Assembly: GCA_936440205.1 (NCBI GenBank)
Contig: OW387133.1
Location: 73,966,374-74,030,373, forward strand
Direction: 5' to 3'
DNA: 64,000 bases
DNA from: Lepidonotus clava
Lineage: Eukaryota; Annelida; Polychaeta; Phyllodocida; Polynoidae
The notes beneath the pieces were generated by a model that worked only from the letters and a program-made list of their open reading frames with translations, was not told where the DNA came from and ran no database searches. A program made the translations under genes and the position numbers. Position 1 is the first letter of the stretch, and each line of letters begins with the position of its first letter. Positions 43,501 through 50,108 of this stretch are shown here, in pieces.

Positions 43501-44017
43501 TTTGAAATTACATCATTATGCCTGTCACACATACAATGCTATTCGAAAAATAAGATTGATAAGGGATTGCTGGTGCGGCTACTTTTGATTGAGAGGAAGA
43601 TTTTATATGAACGAGATGATAATGAAGATTACCGTAATAACTGTAATACATTACATGCATTTACTTTCAGGGGGAGAGGTATCCGTGAGGCGGCACACCA
43701 ACCCAGAACGTCTCTTGGACGATTACCAGACGCAGGGGACGGAGAAAGGTGTGGACGATGAGAAGGATAGAGGTCACATGATCGAGGAAAAACTACAGAT
43801 GGAGTCCGTCTACGAGGGTCTCCTTGGAAACCGCTCCATCCCCAGAACAATTCAGAGGGGATATTTCACGTTCGACCATGACACTGATCGTGTATCCTCG
43901 GTCTCAACATGTGGACCGGGGATTTGTTTCGCGGTGAAACGTATAAAGACGTATAGTGACATGGAACAAGAAATGGTTAGCATTTGTGTAGGGACAATTG
44001 GTTTCGGCATCGCGTAG
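22380..44017 (+). CDS. HECT-type E3 ubiquitin ligase-like gene, 12 exons, disrupted here
   Basis: I assemble the exons 22380-22560, 23021-23266, 25210-25277, 26759-27023, 27809-29470, 29806-29877, 30278-30334, 30718-30776, 40442-40886, 42301-42460, 43113-43313 and 43671-44017. All have GT-AG borders and compatible phases, giving roughly 1,025 codons once the LINE in exon 5 is discounted. The C-terminal 350 residues form a HECT domain that would pass ubiquitin from an E2 through a cysteine to a substrate. The 'PGTGEPFTL' segment in exon 4 is typical of the G2E3-like HECT proteins expanded in fish and marine invertebrates (family knowledge). Two lesions argue that this copy is inactive: TAA at 23194-23196 in exon 2 and a LINE inside exon 5. 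Exons 3, 6, 7 and 8 are the least certain. Confidence 0.8.
23021..23266 (+). CDS. Exon 2 of the HECT gene, with in-frame TAA
   Basis: Acceptor 'gttttttcag', donor 'gtaggt'. In the phase demanded by exons 1 and 3 it reads a Cys-rich stretch ('LYSCCGIKSCDSSGERDLRC') and later 'TNYLEYLCIEDVPKNTVTL'. A TAA at 23194-23196 interrupts an otherwise convincing reading. A longer open frame on the same strand (22985-23185) is phase-incompatible and less protein-like. Confidence 0.6.
23522..23743. mobile_element. 222-bp MITE with TACCTGCCC repeats and 5-bp target duplication
   Basis: Ends 'caggcctcaacattaag' and 'cttaatgttgagccctg' are inverted copies with one mismatch, flanked by 'atatg' on both sides. 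Inside, 'tacctgccc' recurs about six times, with facing 'gggcaggt' copies. It lies in the intron after exon 2. Confidence 0.8.
24196..24388. mobile_element. Probable MITE with CAGTGGCGTACCCAG end
   Basis: 'cagtggcgtacccag' at 24196 faces an imperfect inverted copy 'ctgggtactcccctatg' at 24372-24388. Between them are 'aaccccctcag' repeats. No clear target duplication. Intronic. Confidence 0.55.
25210..25277 (+). CDS. Exon 3 of the HECT gene
   Basis: 68-bp exon, acceptor 'tttttgttatag', donor 'gtaagc'. It reads 'PITLKEAKPPAKRIKINE' and then 'KERK', a basic segment that could serve as a nuclear signal. Phase 1 in and phase 0 out match the neighbours. Confidence 0.6.
26385..26522. repeat. Fold-back repeat (~138 bp)
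   Basis: The left arm has 'ggggtatcgaccttct' and 'agaggcacggggg'. The right arm has 'ccctgtgcctct' and 'aagaaggcgtcgaccata'. The arms pair imperfectly around a short centre. It is intronic, just upstream of exon 4. Confidence 0.6.
26759..27023 (+). CDS. Exon 4 of the HECT gene: Ub-like lobe
   Basis: Acceptor 'ttttatttcag', donor 'gtactt'. It reads 'IRVGVKEGSKTICSLNVSV', then 'VEYTLHYRHGMEVKTVPGTG' followed by 'EPFTL', with a final 'GSGYSNMLIPK'. The pattern 'Y.L.Y..G.....PGT.EPFTL..Y....G..Y' is one I know from HECT-containing proteins of fish and marine invertebrates. It sits upstream of the ligase domain and may be a ubiquitin-like fold. Phases match on both sides. Confidence 0.72.
27809..29470 (+). 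CDS. Exon 5 of the HECT gene: 39-residue tandem repeats, split by a LINE
   Basis: Acceptor 'tctgtttcag', donor 'gat|gtaaga'. After an acidic lead ('DDSDSEDIDTHEVGTSTL') come about 7.5 copies of a 39-residue unit. Each unit is made of two related halves that both contain 'LTEG', for example 'VPATVAQALTEGGGVAG' and 'VTATTSHTLTEGRGLRG'. The DNA unit is 117 bp (27961, 28078, 28195 and so on). A LINE fragment (28714-29396) lies inside the exon. Beyond it the same frame resumes as 'GVAGHSSVPSTTEESLFATA' up to the donor. In this copy translation would stop at TAG 28735-28737 within the LINE tail. The repeat part is probably a disordered Ser/Thr-rich linker. Confidence 0.75.
28714..29396 (-). mobile_element. 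5'-truncated LINE inserted in the HECT repeat exon
   Basis: The minus-strand LINE fragment ends in a (CAAA)n tail, seen on the plus strand as 'tttgtttgtttgttgg'. It encodes only the last 130 or so residues of ORF2 with the 'CQQCNTKLTVEHIILKC' knuckle. It is nearly identical to 33759-34436. Flanks read '...ggaaggaggt' and 'ggtggagtggctgg', so the target duplication is at most about 3 bp. Confidence 0.88.
29806..29877 (+). CDS. Candidate exon 6 of the HECT gene
   Basis: 72 bp, acceptor 'atccaattacag', donor 'tgg|gtgtgt', phase 0 on both sides. It reads 'GHQQHLHLQLLDCIEVEEPP' and then 'TTSW'. A second acceptor at 29788-29789 ('ttgacctcag') would give another frame, so this boundary is uncertain. 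It lies about 50 bases after a MITE-like terminus at 29758. Confidence 0.5.
30278..30334 (+). CDS. Candidate exon 7 of the HECT gene
   Basis: 57 bp (19 codons) between 'gtaatttttcag' and 'gtaagt', phase 0 on both sides. It reads 'YDFEELATPEVSFRRRTEF'. Strong splice signals. Short, so moderately supported. Confidence 0.6.
30718..30776 (+). CDS. Candidate exon 8 of the HECT gene
   Basis: 59 bp after 'catgccccatag', ending at 'ccc|gtaagc'. It reads 'CDPEAVCSSISYRGLPHILP' and leaves two bases, exactly the phase needed by the HECT exon at 40442. An overlapping open frame (30707-30925) reads through the donor and is less likely. The following intron is 9.7 kb and contains the full-length LINE. Confidence 0.5.
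30859..31166. mobile_element. 308-bp MITE (CAGGCATGTAAG ends)
   Basis: Inverted ends 'caggcatgtaag' (30859-30870) and 'cttacatgcctg' (31155-31166) are flanked by 'tatac' on both sides. Next to each end is a 'ttccgcggaaat' block. A second copy is at 45770-46066. Confidence 0.82.
31167..33357 (+). other. Intron 8, left part, with small repeats
   Basis: No exon seen. It holds a 55-bp LINE 3'-end stub (31512-31567, plus orientation) and a repeat with 'ctgtttccggtccaccggcc' (about 32480-32580) that also occurs inverted near 39870-39965. The rest is AT-rich. Confidence 0.5.
33358..33494. repeat. Fold-back palindrome (~137 bp)
   Basis: The left arm starts 'aagaagaac' and contains 'acgacccatggggga'. 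The right arm contains 'tccccatgggtcatacg' and ends 'gttcttctt'. The arms pair over most of their length around a centre 'accgggggtgaagcccgagg'. It is either a MITE with almost no middle or a cruciform-forming repeat. Confidence 0.7.
34046..37747 (-). CDS. LINE ORF2: endonuclease, reverse transcriptase, RNase H (1,233 aa)
   Basis: The N-terminal AP endonuclease runs over about residues 1-225 ('IIQWNCRGIRANREDLELL', 'MGDLNAHNQIWG', 'CGSDHFPILL'). Reverse transcriptase lies at about 470-760 ('SYRPIAMTSCLSKTMERMV', 'FFDLEKAYDTTW', 'GVPQGCVLSVTLF', 'CLYVDDFVICY'). RNase H lies at about 990-1115 ('FPIFTDGSKEGNRVGYAV', 'TAEARALAHALDWI', 'IFSDSKSCLQTI', 'LPSHIGISGNEKADQAAKG'). A C-terminal CCHC knuckle reads 'CQQCNTKLTVEHIILKC'. 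The enzyme nicks target DNA and primes reverse transcription there. The start overlaps the ORF1 stop in an ATGA-type junction (37744-37747), which implies coupled translation. Confidence 0.93.
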   Translation of the reverse strand: MSNTQTIIQWNCRGIRANREDLELLCTEVRPVALCLQEIKTTNHDHLKMRQYHHYSKIPDEHVPAGGVAIMAKRNFPQQEVSLDTTLQAVAARITINKPLTLCYVYIPPRQKVTYNDLATLISQLPPPFLIMGDLNAHNQIWGSHKIDVRGRAIERIIDRKSLCLFNTKVPTYHHPGSGTYSSIDLTLCHHSIFAEFQWTVHEDLCGSDHFPILLQTSKKNENRDRIPVWKTHKADWDCYQNLCKVSFLPWELACEKEDPVQYFTDTLLEVSALSIPKTSKHPPKKSRPWYDDECQKARKERKRALRKFNSNISAENMHAYLQARAETKLTYKTAKRESFRNFINSLSRSTPMRKVWKVVKKMNGHSTSTVHQLKVGNETKETKEEIANTLATYFSKVSSEENCRETFLRHKKKKEDTELDFTSTNREIYNTIFSLEELKHALHQSKSSSPGPDTVHYDMLKKLPEEQLKLLLELYNNIWVNGDYPSSWAEATVVPILKNGKTKSDPQSYRPIAMTSCLSKTMERMVNNRLTWYLESNDLLNTYQSGFRQGRSTTDHLVRLESYIREGFANKEHVVAVFFDLEKAYDTTWKYGILQNLQEMGLRGRLPTFVSNFLANRTFSVRLGTKLSRRVDQEMGVPQGCVLSVTLFGVQINSITKSLQKDLNCCLYVDDFVICYRSRQMTTIERKLQQAVNLLDRWSTENGFKFSTNKTTCVHFCRRRGCVENPALRLKDTELPVGEEVKFLGMIYDKILSFKPHIEYLRRKCLKAMNLLKVLSNTEWGADREILLTLYKAYIQSRLDYGSLIYQSAGKSYLDRLNPIQNQGLRICLGAFRTSPAKSLHVEGNVPPLHLRREKLSLQYAIKVKADKRNPTHDTIFRRHNSELFRVNPRVAKPFSTSAKSVIREAEIPLNIIREIRPPKNPPWSQSKPVVILELCNNKKNETNPSAFRNEYGALKDQYSDHFPIFTDGSKEGNRVGYAVHTEYGDLTGALHGQASIFTAEARALAHALDWIKVSGHRKFIIFSDSKSCLQTILQHEPNNPIIRDIQQSHTNLKSVGKEVIFCWLPSHIGISGNEKADQAAKGALALDPEVARIPHTDLLPLSKTHLRSKWQSDWNKQENNLLHSVQPKLEEKSDKSKRECLTRSEQVKLARLRIGHTRLTHEHLLKGEVAPICQQCNTKLTVEHIILKCKKTDDSRKRHLQNRTSMKDVFNNNRSKKILQFLRECQLIDKI
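37744..39389 (-). CDS. LINE ORF1 with three zinc knuckles, one frameshift
   Basis: Two overlapping frames share the coding sequence. 38847-39389 gives the N-terminal part, with an RRM-like lead ('RFLVVESCQTGKTMATVSPF'). 37744-38874 gives the rest, starting 'MEDLLGTPVEEIAEQL'. The knuckles read 'CYKCQKYGHITNKC', 'CGRCGNKEVDHSTQEC' and 'CINCKAEHPAYSRKC'. The tail is Pro/Ser/Thr-rich. ORF1 proteins of this clade bind the element RNA. The change of frame near 38850-38875 is most simply a one-base indel in this copy. Alternatively ORF1 really starts at 38874. Confidence 0.8.
39390..39754 (-). promoter_or_regulatory. LINE 5' region with duplicated module
   Basis: Read on the minus strand, a module starting 'cccccgtggggatccgggg' with 'gggaagaat', 'ttgctgttcgta' and 'ggcgac' occurs at 39655-39754 and again, diverged, at 39412-39510. 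Between them (39526-39630) is a block with 'gggatttatccctgg' and 'caccaaagactttaacaatg'. Similar modules stand alone at 57157-57256 and 58755-58822, and the middle block recurs inverted at 40014-40115. It probably carries the internal promoter (inference). Confidence 0.6.
39768..40441. other. End of intron 8 with two short repeats
   Basis: 39870-39965 is an inverted relative of the 32480 repeat. 40014-40115 is an inverted copy of the LINE 5' middle block at 39526-39630. The acceptor of exon 9 follows ('ttgcattgcag'). Confidence 0.6.
40442..40886 (+). CDS. Exon 9: HECT N-lobe start
   Basis: 445 bp, acceptor 'tttgcattgcag', donor 'gtaagt'. It reads 'EFYEHMGKLDEEI', then 'LTVLVYRSNVVDSAM', 'IRIKFFEEQGEDGGGPLREF' and 'EYFVVGRLVAKALICGH'. 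The 'F.EE.GEDGGGPLREF' segment is the hallmark of the HECT N-lobe, where the E2 enzyme docks. This is the strongest host-protein match in the window. Confidence 0.9.
41301..42052 (-). mobile_element. 5'-truncated LINE copy with 12-bp target duplication
   Basis: Fragment of the same LINE family (last 140 or so residues of ORF2 plus 3' UTR) inside intron 9. 'actacttacatg' flanks it at 41289-41300 and 42053-42064. Very close to the full-length copy in sequence, so a young insertion. Confidence 0.92.
42301..42460 (+). CDS. Exon 10 of the HECT gene
   Basis: 160 bp after 'attttttctaag', donor 'gtatgt'. It reads 'LNRGIYTEGAVSILNSASY' and then 'RKPLTIEHIESARKAIIEQE', part of the HECT N-lobe. Phase 0 in and phase 1 out agree with the neighbours. 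Confidence 0.78.
42461..43112 (+). other. Intron 10
   Basis: AT-rich with a 'gacataagtgtgtattcttta' stretch near 42699 that resembles 17844. No exon seen. Confidence 0.55.
43113..43313 (+). CDS. Exon 11 of the HECT gene
   Basis: 201 bp after 'ttcattactag'. It reads 'GLCLHGILQMLRRCPDVARA', then 'PLINFYEPFLSSESDKKEVE'. Two donors three bases apart (after 43310 or 43313) both keep phase 1, so the product may differ by one residue. Bases 43190-43297 recur as degenerate copies downstream at 44161-44559. Confidence 0.8.
43671..44017 (+). CDS. Exon 12: HECT C-lobe with active-site cysteine
   Basis: Acceptor 'tttactttcag', stop TAG at 44015-44017. In the phase set by exon 11 it reads 'GEVSVRRHTNPERLLDDYQT' and later 'SSVSTCGPGICFAVKRIKT', then 'GTIGFGIA' and stop. 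The 'STCGP....P/V' motif followed about 25 residues later by 'GFG' and the end matches the HECT C-lobe, so the Cys of 'STC' is the expected ubiquitin acceptor. The stop codon lies inside a perfect hairpin (44013-44053). Confidence 0.85.
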
Positions 44018-44053
44018 GTTTTTGGAGTAAATTACTTACTCCAAAAACCTACG
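44013..44053 (+). promoter_or_regulatory. Perfect 18-bp stem-loop across the HECT stop codon
   Basis: The arms 'cgtaggtttttggagtaa' (44013-44030) and 'ttactccaaaaacctacg' (44036-44053) pair without a mismatch around the loop 'attac'. The TAG stop (44015-44017) is in the stem. It could be an mRNA 3' element or the remains of a small palindromic insertion. Confidence 0.75.
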
Positions 44054-44057
44054 GGAT

Positions 44058-44725
44058 GTGTGTCTCCACACAGAAAGCATGCTCTCAACGGGTTATATCT
44101 TTTAAAATCTTTTTAAATCTTGTCAAATCTAGAGGAAATATTAAGTGAGATATGTTCGAGTTATCGAGAAGTCCTCACCGGAGCCTTTGGTGAACTTCTA
44201 TGAGCCTTTCTTATCATGAGATAGCGACAAGAAGTAGGTGGAGACAGGAATCATTGTGAAATTTCACAAATTCAGAGGAAATATTATGTCAGATATGTTC
44301 GAGTTATCGAGAAGTCCTCACCGGAGCCTTTGGTGAACTTCTATGAGCCTTTCTTATCATGAGATAGCGACAAGAAGTAGGTGGAGACAGGAATCAGTGT
44401 GAAATTTCACAAATTCAGAGGAAATATTAAGTCAGATATGTTCGAGTTATCGAGAAGTCCTCACCGGAGCCTTTGGTGAACTTCTATGAGCCTTTCTTAT
44501 CATCAGATAGCGACAAGAAGTAGGTGGAGACAGGAATCATTGTGAAATTTCACAAATTCACAAAGTCAGATATGGGGAATATTTGTTCACAATAACATTA
44601 GAGCTTTTGTAACTATGGAAACTACAAAATTAGGTAATTTGCATCTGTTTGTGATAGTTTAAAAGATTAAAAGATACTCTTTAATGCGTAATTAAATGAT
44701 GCATGCTTTCTGTGTAGGGACACAC
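44058..44725. repeat. Inverted-repeat-flanked block with three captured HECT exon pieces
   Basis: 'gtgtgtctccacacagaaag' and the bases after it (44058-44082) face an inverted copy at 44701-44725 (23 of 25 match). Inside, 44131-44559 is an exact three-copy tandem array of period 143. Each unit carries a degenerate copy of exon 11 (43190-43297) with in-frame stops, plus a 35-bp link 'agaggaaatattaagtcag...'. It is not part of the coding sequence. Confidence 0.82.
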
Positions 44726-44779
44726 TAATAATTTCTATTCATGTGTGTTGTTTTATTGAAACGCGTTACTTATGTGCTT

Positions 44780-44964
44780 CAGGGATGCCACTTTTACGTA
44801 TAAATAGGGATTTCCGTATTTTGGCTTTGACAAGAAGTTTAAACTAGTGCCAAAATTATAGACAGAAAATAGTTTTGTAGTGAATTTCAGGTAACAAGTC
44901 GTTTCCGTATTAGAATACGGAAATTTGGTTCCGTATTTCTCATGTTTCAACAATGGCATCTCTG
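44780..44964. mobile_element. 185-bp MITE (CAGRGATGCCA ends)
   Basis: Ends 'cagggatgcca' and 'tggcatctctg' are inverted, with 'tttccgtatt' blocks just inside. It is the same family as 63543-63809, in the opposite orientation. The target duplication is not clear. Confidence 0.7.
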
Positions 44965-46655
44965 ATGCTGGGTCAAAATAGAAGACCTTTAACTTTCATG
45001 GTACATGAATTTACCTTGTTTTTTGACTGAATATTTATCTCATTGGTGATAGAACATGTTGTTAAGTCAGCATATAACCACTTCTCAAAAAACATGTTAT
45101 ATACAGGGATGTCAGAAAAAGACCATCTGACCGCTGTCCTACGAGATTCATTAGCGGACTAACATGCCGACTAACTTGCATATAAATTGAATAGAACTAG
45201 CTCTCATATTTTTTTATGGAAATGTACTTACATGGAACATCATATTTGTATGAATGTAGTTTGATAAAAAAAAAAATTGAAAAACGGTGGTCAGTGTTTA
45301 ATCAAAGATCAGGCACACATGAAATGACCAGTGGCGATGGTGAGGGTATTGACCTGTATATAGGCAGTTTTTTTGTGTCTTTTTTTTTACTGAAGAAATG
45401 GTACCTATATTACTTATGTACGTTCTATGACAGAGCTTGCGTGTATATATAGAATATATGAAGAGTGGAAAGCTAGATAACTATGGAATTGTGTGTGGTT
45501 TCATTGGATTTGGTTTTACCATTATGGTCATGGTAATTGCAGATTGAGGGCTGCCACTGAACTATTCCGAAGATACACGAGTTTTCTTACACTTTCTTCC
45601 TGGTCTTGACAAACAAGACACATCACTTCAGCGGTCGCACTGGTCACCACAGCCACGTCTACTGAATCATTCTTGCTGGTTTTGTGGTTTATCATTTTGA
45701 GATGCTGGTGTTGGTTGACTAGTAGCGTTTGAACGAGAATACATGATAATGGTCACATAGGAGAATAGTCAGGCATGTAAGACTTCCGCGGAAATGCGGA
45801 ATTCCGCGTTTTTTAAATTTTTTTGATTATTTTTGAGATTCGTCCAAATCCGAGGAGAAAATATTTTTTCCATAGGGGGTGGGAGGTCCCTCAGAAACTT
45901 TTGGAAAAAACTAATGGATTTTGAACTTTGTTTCCTGTAAATTCATGACATTTTGCACAAGTTAATGTCATACCTAATTTCCTTTCTCAAAACTGAGGTT
46001 TAAATACCTTTCTTGGCAATTTTATTAATTTTCAGCGGAAATGACATACCGTGACTTACATGGCTGATATTTCAATACTGTATATATGCTATATATACAC
46101 AGAAGGTCTCTGTTTCTATACCTTAATGTTTTAAAGGTGTTGAGTGTTGTTCAATACCTGTAGTTATAATGTTCTTGTTGTGGTGGTGAGGCACGGTATA
46201 GAGTTGGTATATATGAGTGTTGTAAGGGATTGTAGAGGGAATAGATGGTAGTATTATTTGAGTTTGTATGTTAATCTACATAATTGTTGAATAAATTTTA
46301 TTATTAGAATATTGTTAAAATTGAATTGAATTTGAAATTTTGTTATTTACATATTGTTAAAACTGAATTTGTATGGTGAAATGATTTAGAATGATATATA
46401 CTTATTTGTTTCTGTAAAAACCACGACATGTACTTGAAGTAAGAAAGATGTACTCGGTTTGAGATAAAAGGTTCAAATTTACAAAAAAACATTATCAAAT
46501 AGTGGTGCTTCTCAGAAGTAAACCTATTGTGTAAGGATAATGCGGTCATGTTTAGTTAAGTTTAGGATTAGGGGGTAGATCTTTAAGTGCAACTGGATGG
46601 GAGTTGTTTATAGAAGAGTAGAATATCTATTCCCAAGAACGGCAGCTGGGTAATA
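44965..46655. other. Spacer with one MITE copy
   Basis: AT-rich without supported genes. It contains a second CAGGCATGTAAG-type MITE at 45770-46066 (ends 'caggcatgtaag' and 'cttacatggctg'; flanks 'atagt' and 'atatt'). Confidence 0.55.
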
Positions 46656-46975
46656 CAGGGTACCAACCACACAGGGAAAACAGGGAAAATGGCAAAAAAA
46701 AATTCCATGACAGGGAAAACACAAGAATCTGGAAATTTTGCAGAAAGACAGGGAAAACACAGGGAATTTCATTTGGCCAGGTTCTGAAATTGCTGATTCT
46801 CAAGATATTAGGGATTCAAACTTTTGTTGTTGGGTTGTCCAATTTTTGTCTGTGATCAGAGGCTTTTAAATTCAATCAACTTGCCAAATATGACACAGGG
46901 AAAAATTGTTGTGGGACAGGGAAATCTAAGGGAAAACACAGGGAATTTGGAAATGGAACTTGGGTTGGTACCCTG
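46656..46975. mobile_element. 320-bp MITE with CAGGGTACCAACC ends
   Basis: Perfect inverted ends 'cagggtaccaacc' (46656-46668) and 'ggttggtaccctg' (46963-46975) with 'gtaata' on both sides. Internally rich in 'acagggaaaacacagggaa'. It lies inside the DIRS-like relic. Confidence 0.82.
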
Positions 46976-47262
46976 GTAATAGCCAGCGTATATAGAGTGG
47001 CGGTTGCCAAAATCTCGTACTGAACTTAGTAAGACATGATTGTTCTCAACCTTCAAATAGTGGAGAGAAAAAGAGGTTTCTATCATGTGCGTAAGAGCTG
47101 GGTATGGTGTGTATTTTTGTAGCTGTATATCAATGCCAGCTTTTATCAATGTCTCACGAACCCATCTGGCAATGGTTTGACATGATGCACCAAGGAAAGG
47201 TGGTGTTGTTGTTATTAACAATTGATCACACTTATCATCTCTTAGCTCTTCTGTTTTCTTAA

Positions 47263-47622
47263 CCCTTTCAAGACGCCACAAAATTGTAATATAGTACCAA
47301 ATAGACACCAATTTACTCAATTAATATTCCCAAAAGTCGCCACTGATACCACAAAGTTTTTAATTAGACCAATCACAAGCTAAAAACATGAAAGGAAATA
47401 ATTATTTCCAAATGACAATAGTTAGATGTAGCATTATTTGGACCATTTCAGTGGTTTGAAATTGAAAAAAAATATATTTTATTTATATTGAGCATCAAAT
47501 TCACAATTCTGAAATATTTTCCATGTATCTCTCAGGCATCAGGCGTCTAGGCCTGGTGATGCCTGAGGGATACAGGAGGCTAGGCCTGGTGATGCCTGAG
47601 GGATACTGGCGTCTTGAAAGGG
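47263..47622. mobile_element. 360-bp MITE flanked by TTAA (piggyBac-type target)
   Basis: Perfect inverted ends 'ccctttcaagacgcc' (47263-47277) and 'ggcgtcttgaaaggg' (47608-47622), each flanked by TTAA (47259-47262 and 47623-47626). An internal 35-bp unit with 'aggcctggtgatgcctgagg' is duplicated near 47545-47605. TTAA and the CCC start fit piggyBac-derived MITEs. Confidence 0.85.
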
Positions 47623-48647
47623 TTAAGGTAGAACTTGAGACAAAGTACTACACAAAGACGAGGATCTTCTTTGAATGACTTCAAAGAAATGATTCCCAAG
47701 GAACCCCTTTTTGTATGTTTCAGAATTTTAGATAACCTGAACACTGCCGTATTACCTTCTTCTGACCAGATAATATCTGATACACATAAGGAGCCTAGTG
47801 TTTGAACCCTTTGACACGTTATTAACATAATAAGCATCACAAGTTTTAGAGTTAACTCCTTGAGACTCAGCGATTTTAAAGGGGACAACTCCCTCAGATA
47901 TGAAAGTACAATATCTATGTCCCAAGTAGAAGTATATCTTGACCTTTGGGGCCTTCTTTTGTACATTCCTTTGAGTATTCTACAAACTATTGGAATTTGA
48001 CTAAAAGGTTTGCCATCAAATAAATGTAAAATATTTGATAGGGCACTTCTAGCTACGTTTATTGAGCTGTAAGATAGACCTTTTTCAAATAGGTCTGTGA
48101 GGAACATGATAGGTTGAGACAGATTTGGTTTCAATTTGTCCCATCCCTTTTCAGTACACATTGTGAACCATTTCCTTTGATAGACTGCATAAAGTCTTCT
48201 CGTTTTTATATTCCATGAATCAAGATACAATTCTCCTGATTTTTCACACAAATTTTCACTTTGAATGTTTTTCAACAAATAAGTATCACAATTAGCGGCA
48301 CATCGTCTATTGATTTTTCTTTGTCCAGCATTTGCACTTTGATGAGATTGTCTTTTTTCCTTCTGAATTTTTTCACTCTTTTTGCCGCCTTTAACATTGG
48401 TGTAATCCATGGCTGAGTTGGCCAATCTGGACCAACTATGATTCCCTTGGCTTTCTCCTTCATCATCTTCTGAATCACTTTGTTGATCAGTCTGAAAGGA
48501 GGGAAAGCATAACATAATCTAAAATGGCTCCAGCTTTTCGTGAAAGCATTAACAAAATAAGCTGCAGGGTCTGGTATCCAACTGACATAACATGGTACCT
48601 GAAAGTTATTTCTTGAAGCAAATAAATCAATATCAGGGGTTCCAAAC

Positions 48648-49850
48648 TCATCCTGGAACTATGCAATAACAAGAAGAATGAAACCAACCCCTCTGCTTTC
48701 AGGAACGAATATGGAGCCCTGAAAGACCAATACAGTGATCATTTCCCCATCTTCACTGATGGCTCCAAGGAAGGAAATAGAGTGGGTTATGCAGTACATA
48801 CAGAGTATGGGGACCTGACCGGTGCCCTTCACGGCCAAGCCAGCATTTTTACTGCTGAAGCACGTGCTCTGGCGCGTGCACTAGACTGGATCAAAGTATC
48901 AGGACACAGAAAGTTTATCATCTTCTCAGACTCAAAGTCCTGTTTACAAACTATCCTACAACATCAGCCTAACAATCCCATAATCAGAGATATCCAGCAA
49001 AGTCACACCAACCTGAAATCGGTTGGCAAAGAAGTGATTTTCTGCTGGCTACCTAGCCACATTGGAATCTCTGGTAATGAAAAGGCAGACCAAACAGCCA
49101 AGGGGGCCTTGGCCCTAGATCCTGAGGTTGCTAGAATCCCACACACAGACTTACTGCCACTAAGCAAAACACATTTGCGGTCTAAGTGGCAAAGCGACTG
49201 GAACAAACAGGAGAACAATCTTCTACACTCTGTCCAACCCAAATTAGAAGAGAAAAGTGACAAAAGCAAAAGAGAGTGCCTGACAAGGTCAGAACAGGTG
49301 AAACTGGCCCGTCTTCGGATAGGCCACATCAGGCTGACACATGAACACCTGTTGAAAGGTGAAGTTGCTCCTATTTGTCAACAGTGTAACACCAAACTAA
49401 CGGTGGAGCACATCATATTGAAGTGTAAGAAGACGGATGATAGTCGCAAGCGGCATCTCCAAAACAGAACATCGATGAAGGACGTGTTTAACAACAACGG
49501 AAGTAAAAAGATCCTGCAATTCCTTCGAGAATGCCAACTGATAGATAAAATCTAAGAAAGGATCCAAGAGTCTGGGATCCAGGGGCCACCCTGTGCTCCC
49601 GACAGGGTCATCAAAGGCCGGGTGTGTGGTGTCCTTTCTATGGGACATTGCACTCTAAAGACCCCTTGCCACTCTTCGCAACGAGTAGGGTATTGCACCC
49701 GGTGGCGGGTTTCTCCTAAACCATATCATGTATTCGGTCACCGCCCTTGTGGCGTAAAATAAGCTGAAAAGTATTACCTTCTGCAGTCTGGAAAGAACCC
49801 ATAAGGGTTGGCCGGACGTTAAACTACCCCAACAAACAAACAAACAAACA
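48648..49850 (+). mobile_element. 5'-truncated LINE copy, plus strand
   Basis: The only sizeable plus-strand copy of the dominant LINE family. It encodes the RNase H domain and C-terminal knuckle of ORF2 (open frame 48782-49555) and ends in the 3' UTR with an (AAAC)n tail. It lies at the edge of the DIRS-like relic. No confident target duplication. Confidence 0.88.
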
Positions 49851-50048
49851 TTCCGAAGAACTTCACTTCCTCCCCTGCAGGCAGTTTAGTGTCCTTGAGA
49901 TGGAGTGCAGGCATGTTTGTTGGGGTAGTTGAACGTCTGGCCAACCCTTATGGGTTCTTTCCAGACTGCACAAGGTAATGAGTGGAGTGGAGTAATGGAG
50001 GTTTAACGCCATGTCGGCAACCGGGGCCATATTCATGGCGAAAAAAGG
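49851..50048. repeat. LINE stubs and SINE-like end
   Basis: 49851-49912 is a diverged piece of LINE ORF2 (minus sense, like 35515-35575). 49913-49979 is a LINE 3'-end stub. 49980-50046 ('gagtggagtggag', 'tttaacgccatgtcggcaac') resembles the tail half of the SINE at 58519. Confidence 0.6.
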
Positions 50049-50108
50049 TAATTAAATACTAGAAGGTAGGGAGAGAGTTCTATATAATATAGGTAAAAGT
50101 TGAGTTGA

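Larger units (their letters stand above)
46600..48647 (-). mobile_element. DIRS-like retroelement relic (recombinase region)
   Basis: Minus-strand fossil with the end of the RNase H region (near 48490-48640) and a tyrosine recombinase region (about 46.6-48.4 kb). Recognisable parts include 'MLIMLITCQRVQTLGSLC' and 'LGASCQTIARWVRETL'. It is a truncated copy, clearly broken, with two MITEs inserted (46656-46975 and 47263-47622). No gag, main reverse-transcriptase part or terminal repeats are visible. More decayed than the 582-4905 element, so older. Confidence 0.7.

Noticed and set aside
46856-47320. 154-codon minus-strand frame considered as a separate host gene
   Set aside because: Part of it reads as the recombinase region of the DIRS-like relic and part is MITE sequence. 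It is treated as a fossil, not a gene.
28613-49843. Recurring 83-codon and 108-codon plus- or minus-strand frames ('MSHRKDTTHPAFDDPVGSTG', 'MWPIRRRASFTCSDLVRHSL')
   Set aside because: They recur only because the LINE 3' end recurs. They are antisense to ORF2 and its UTR.
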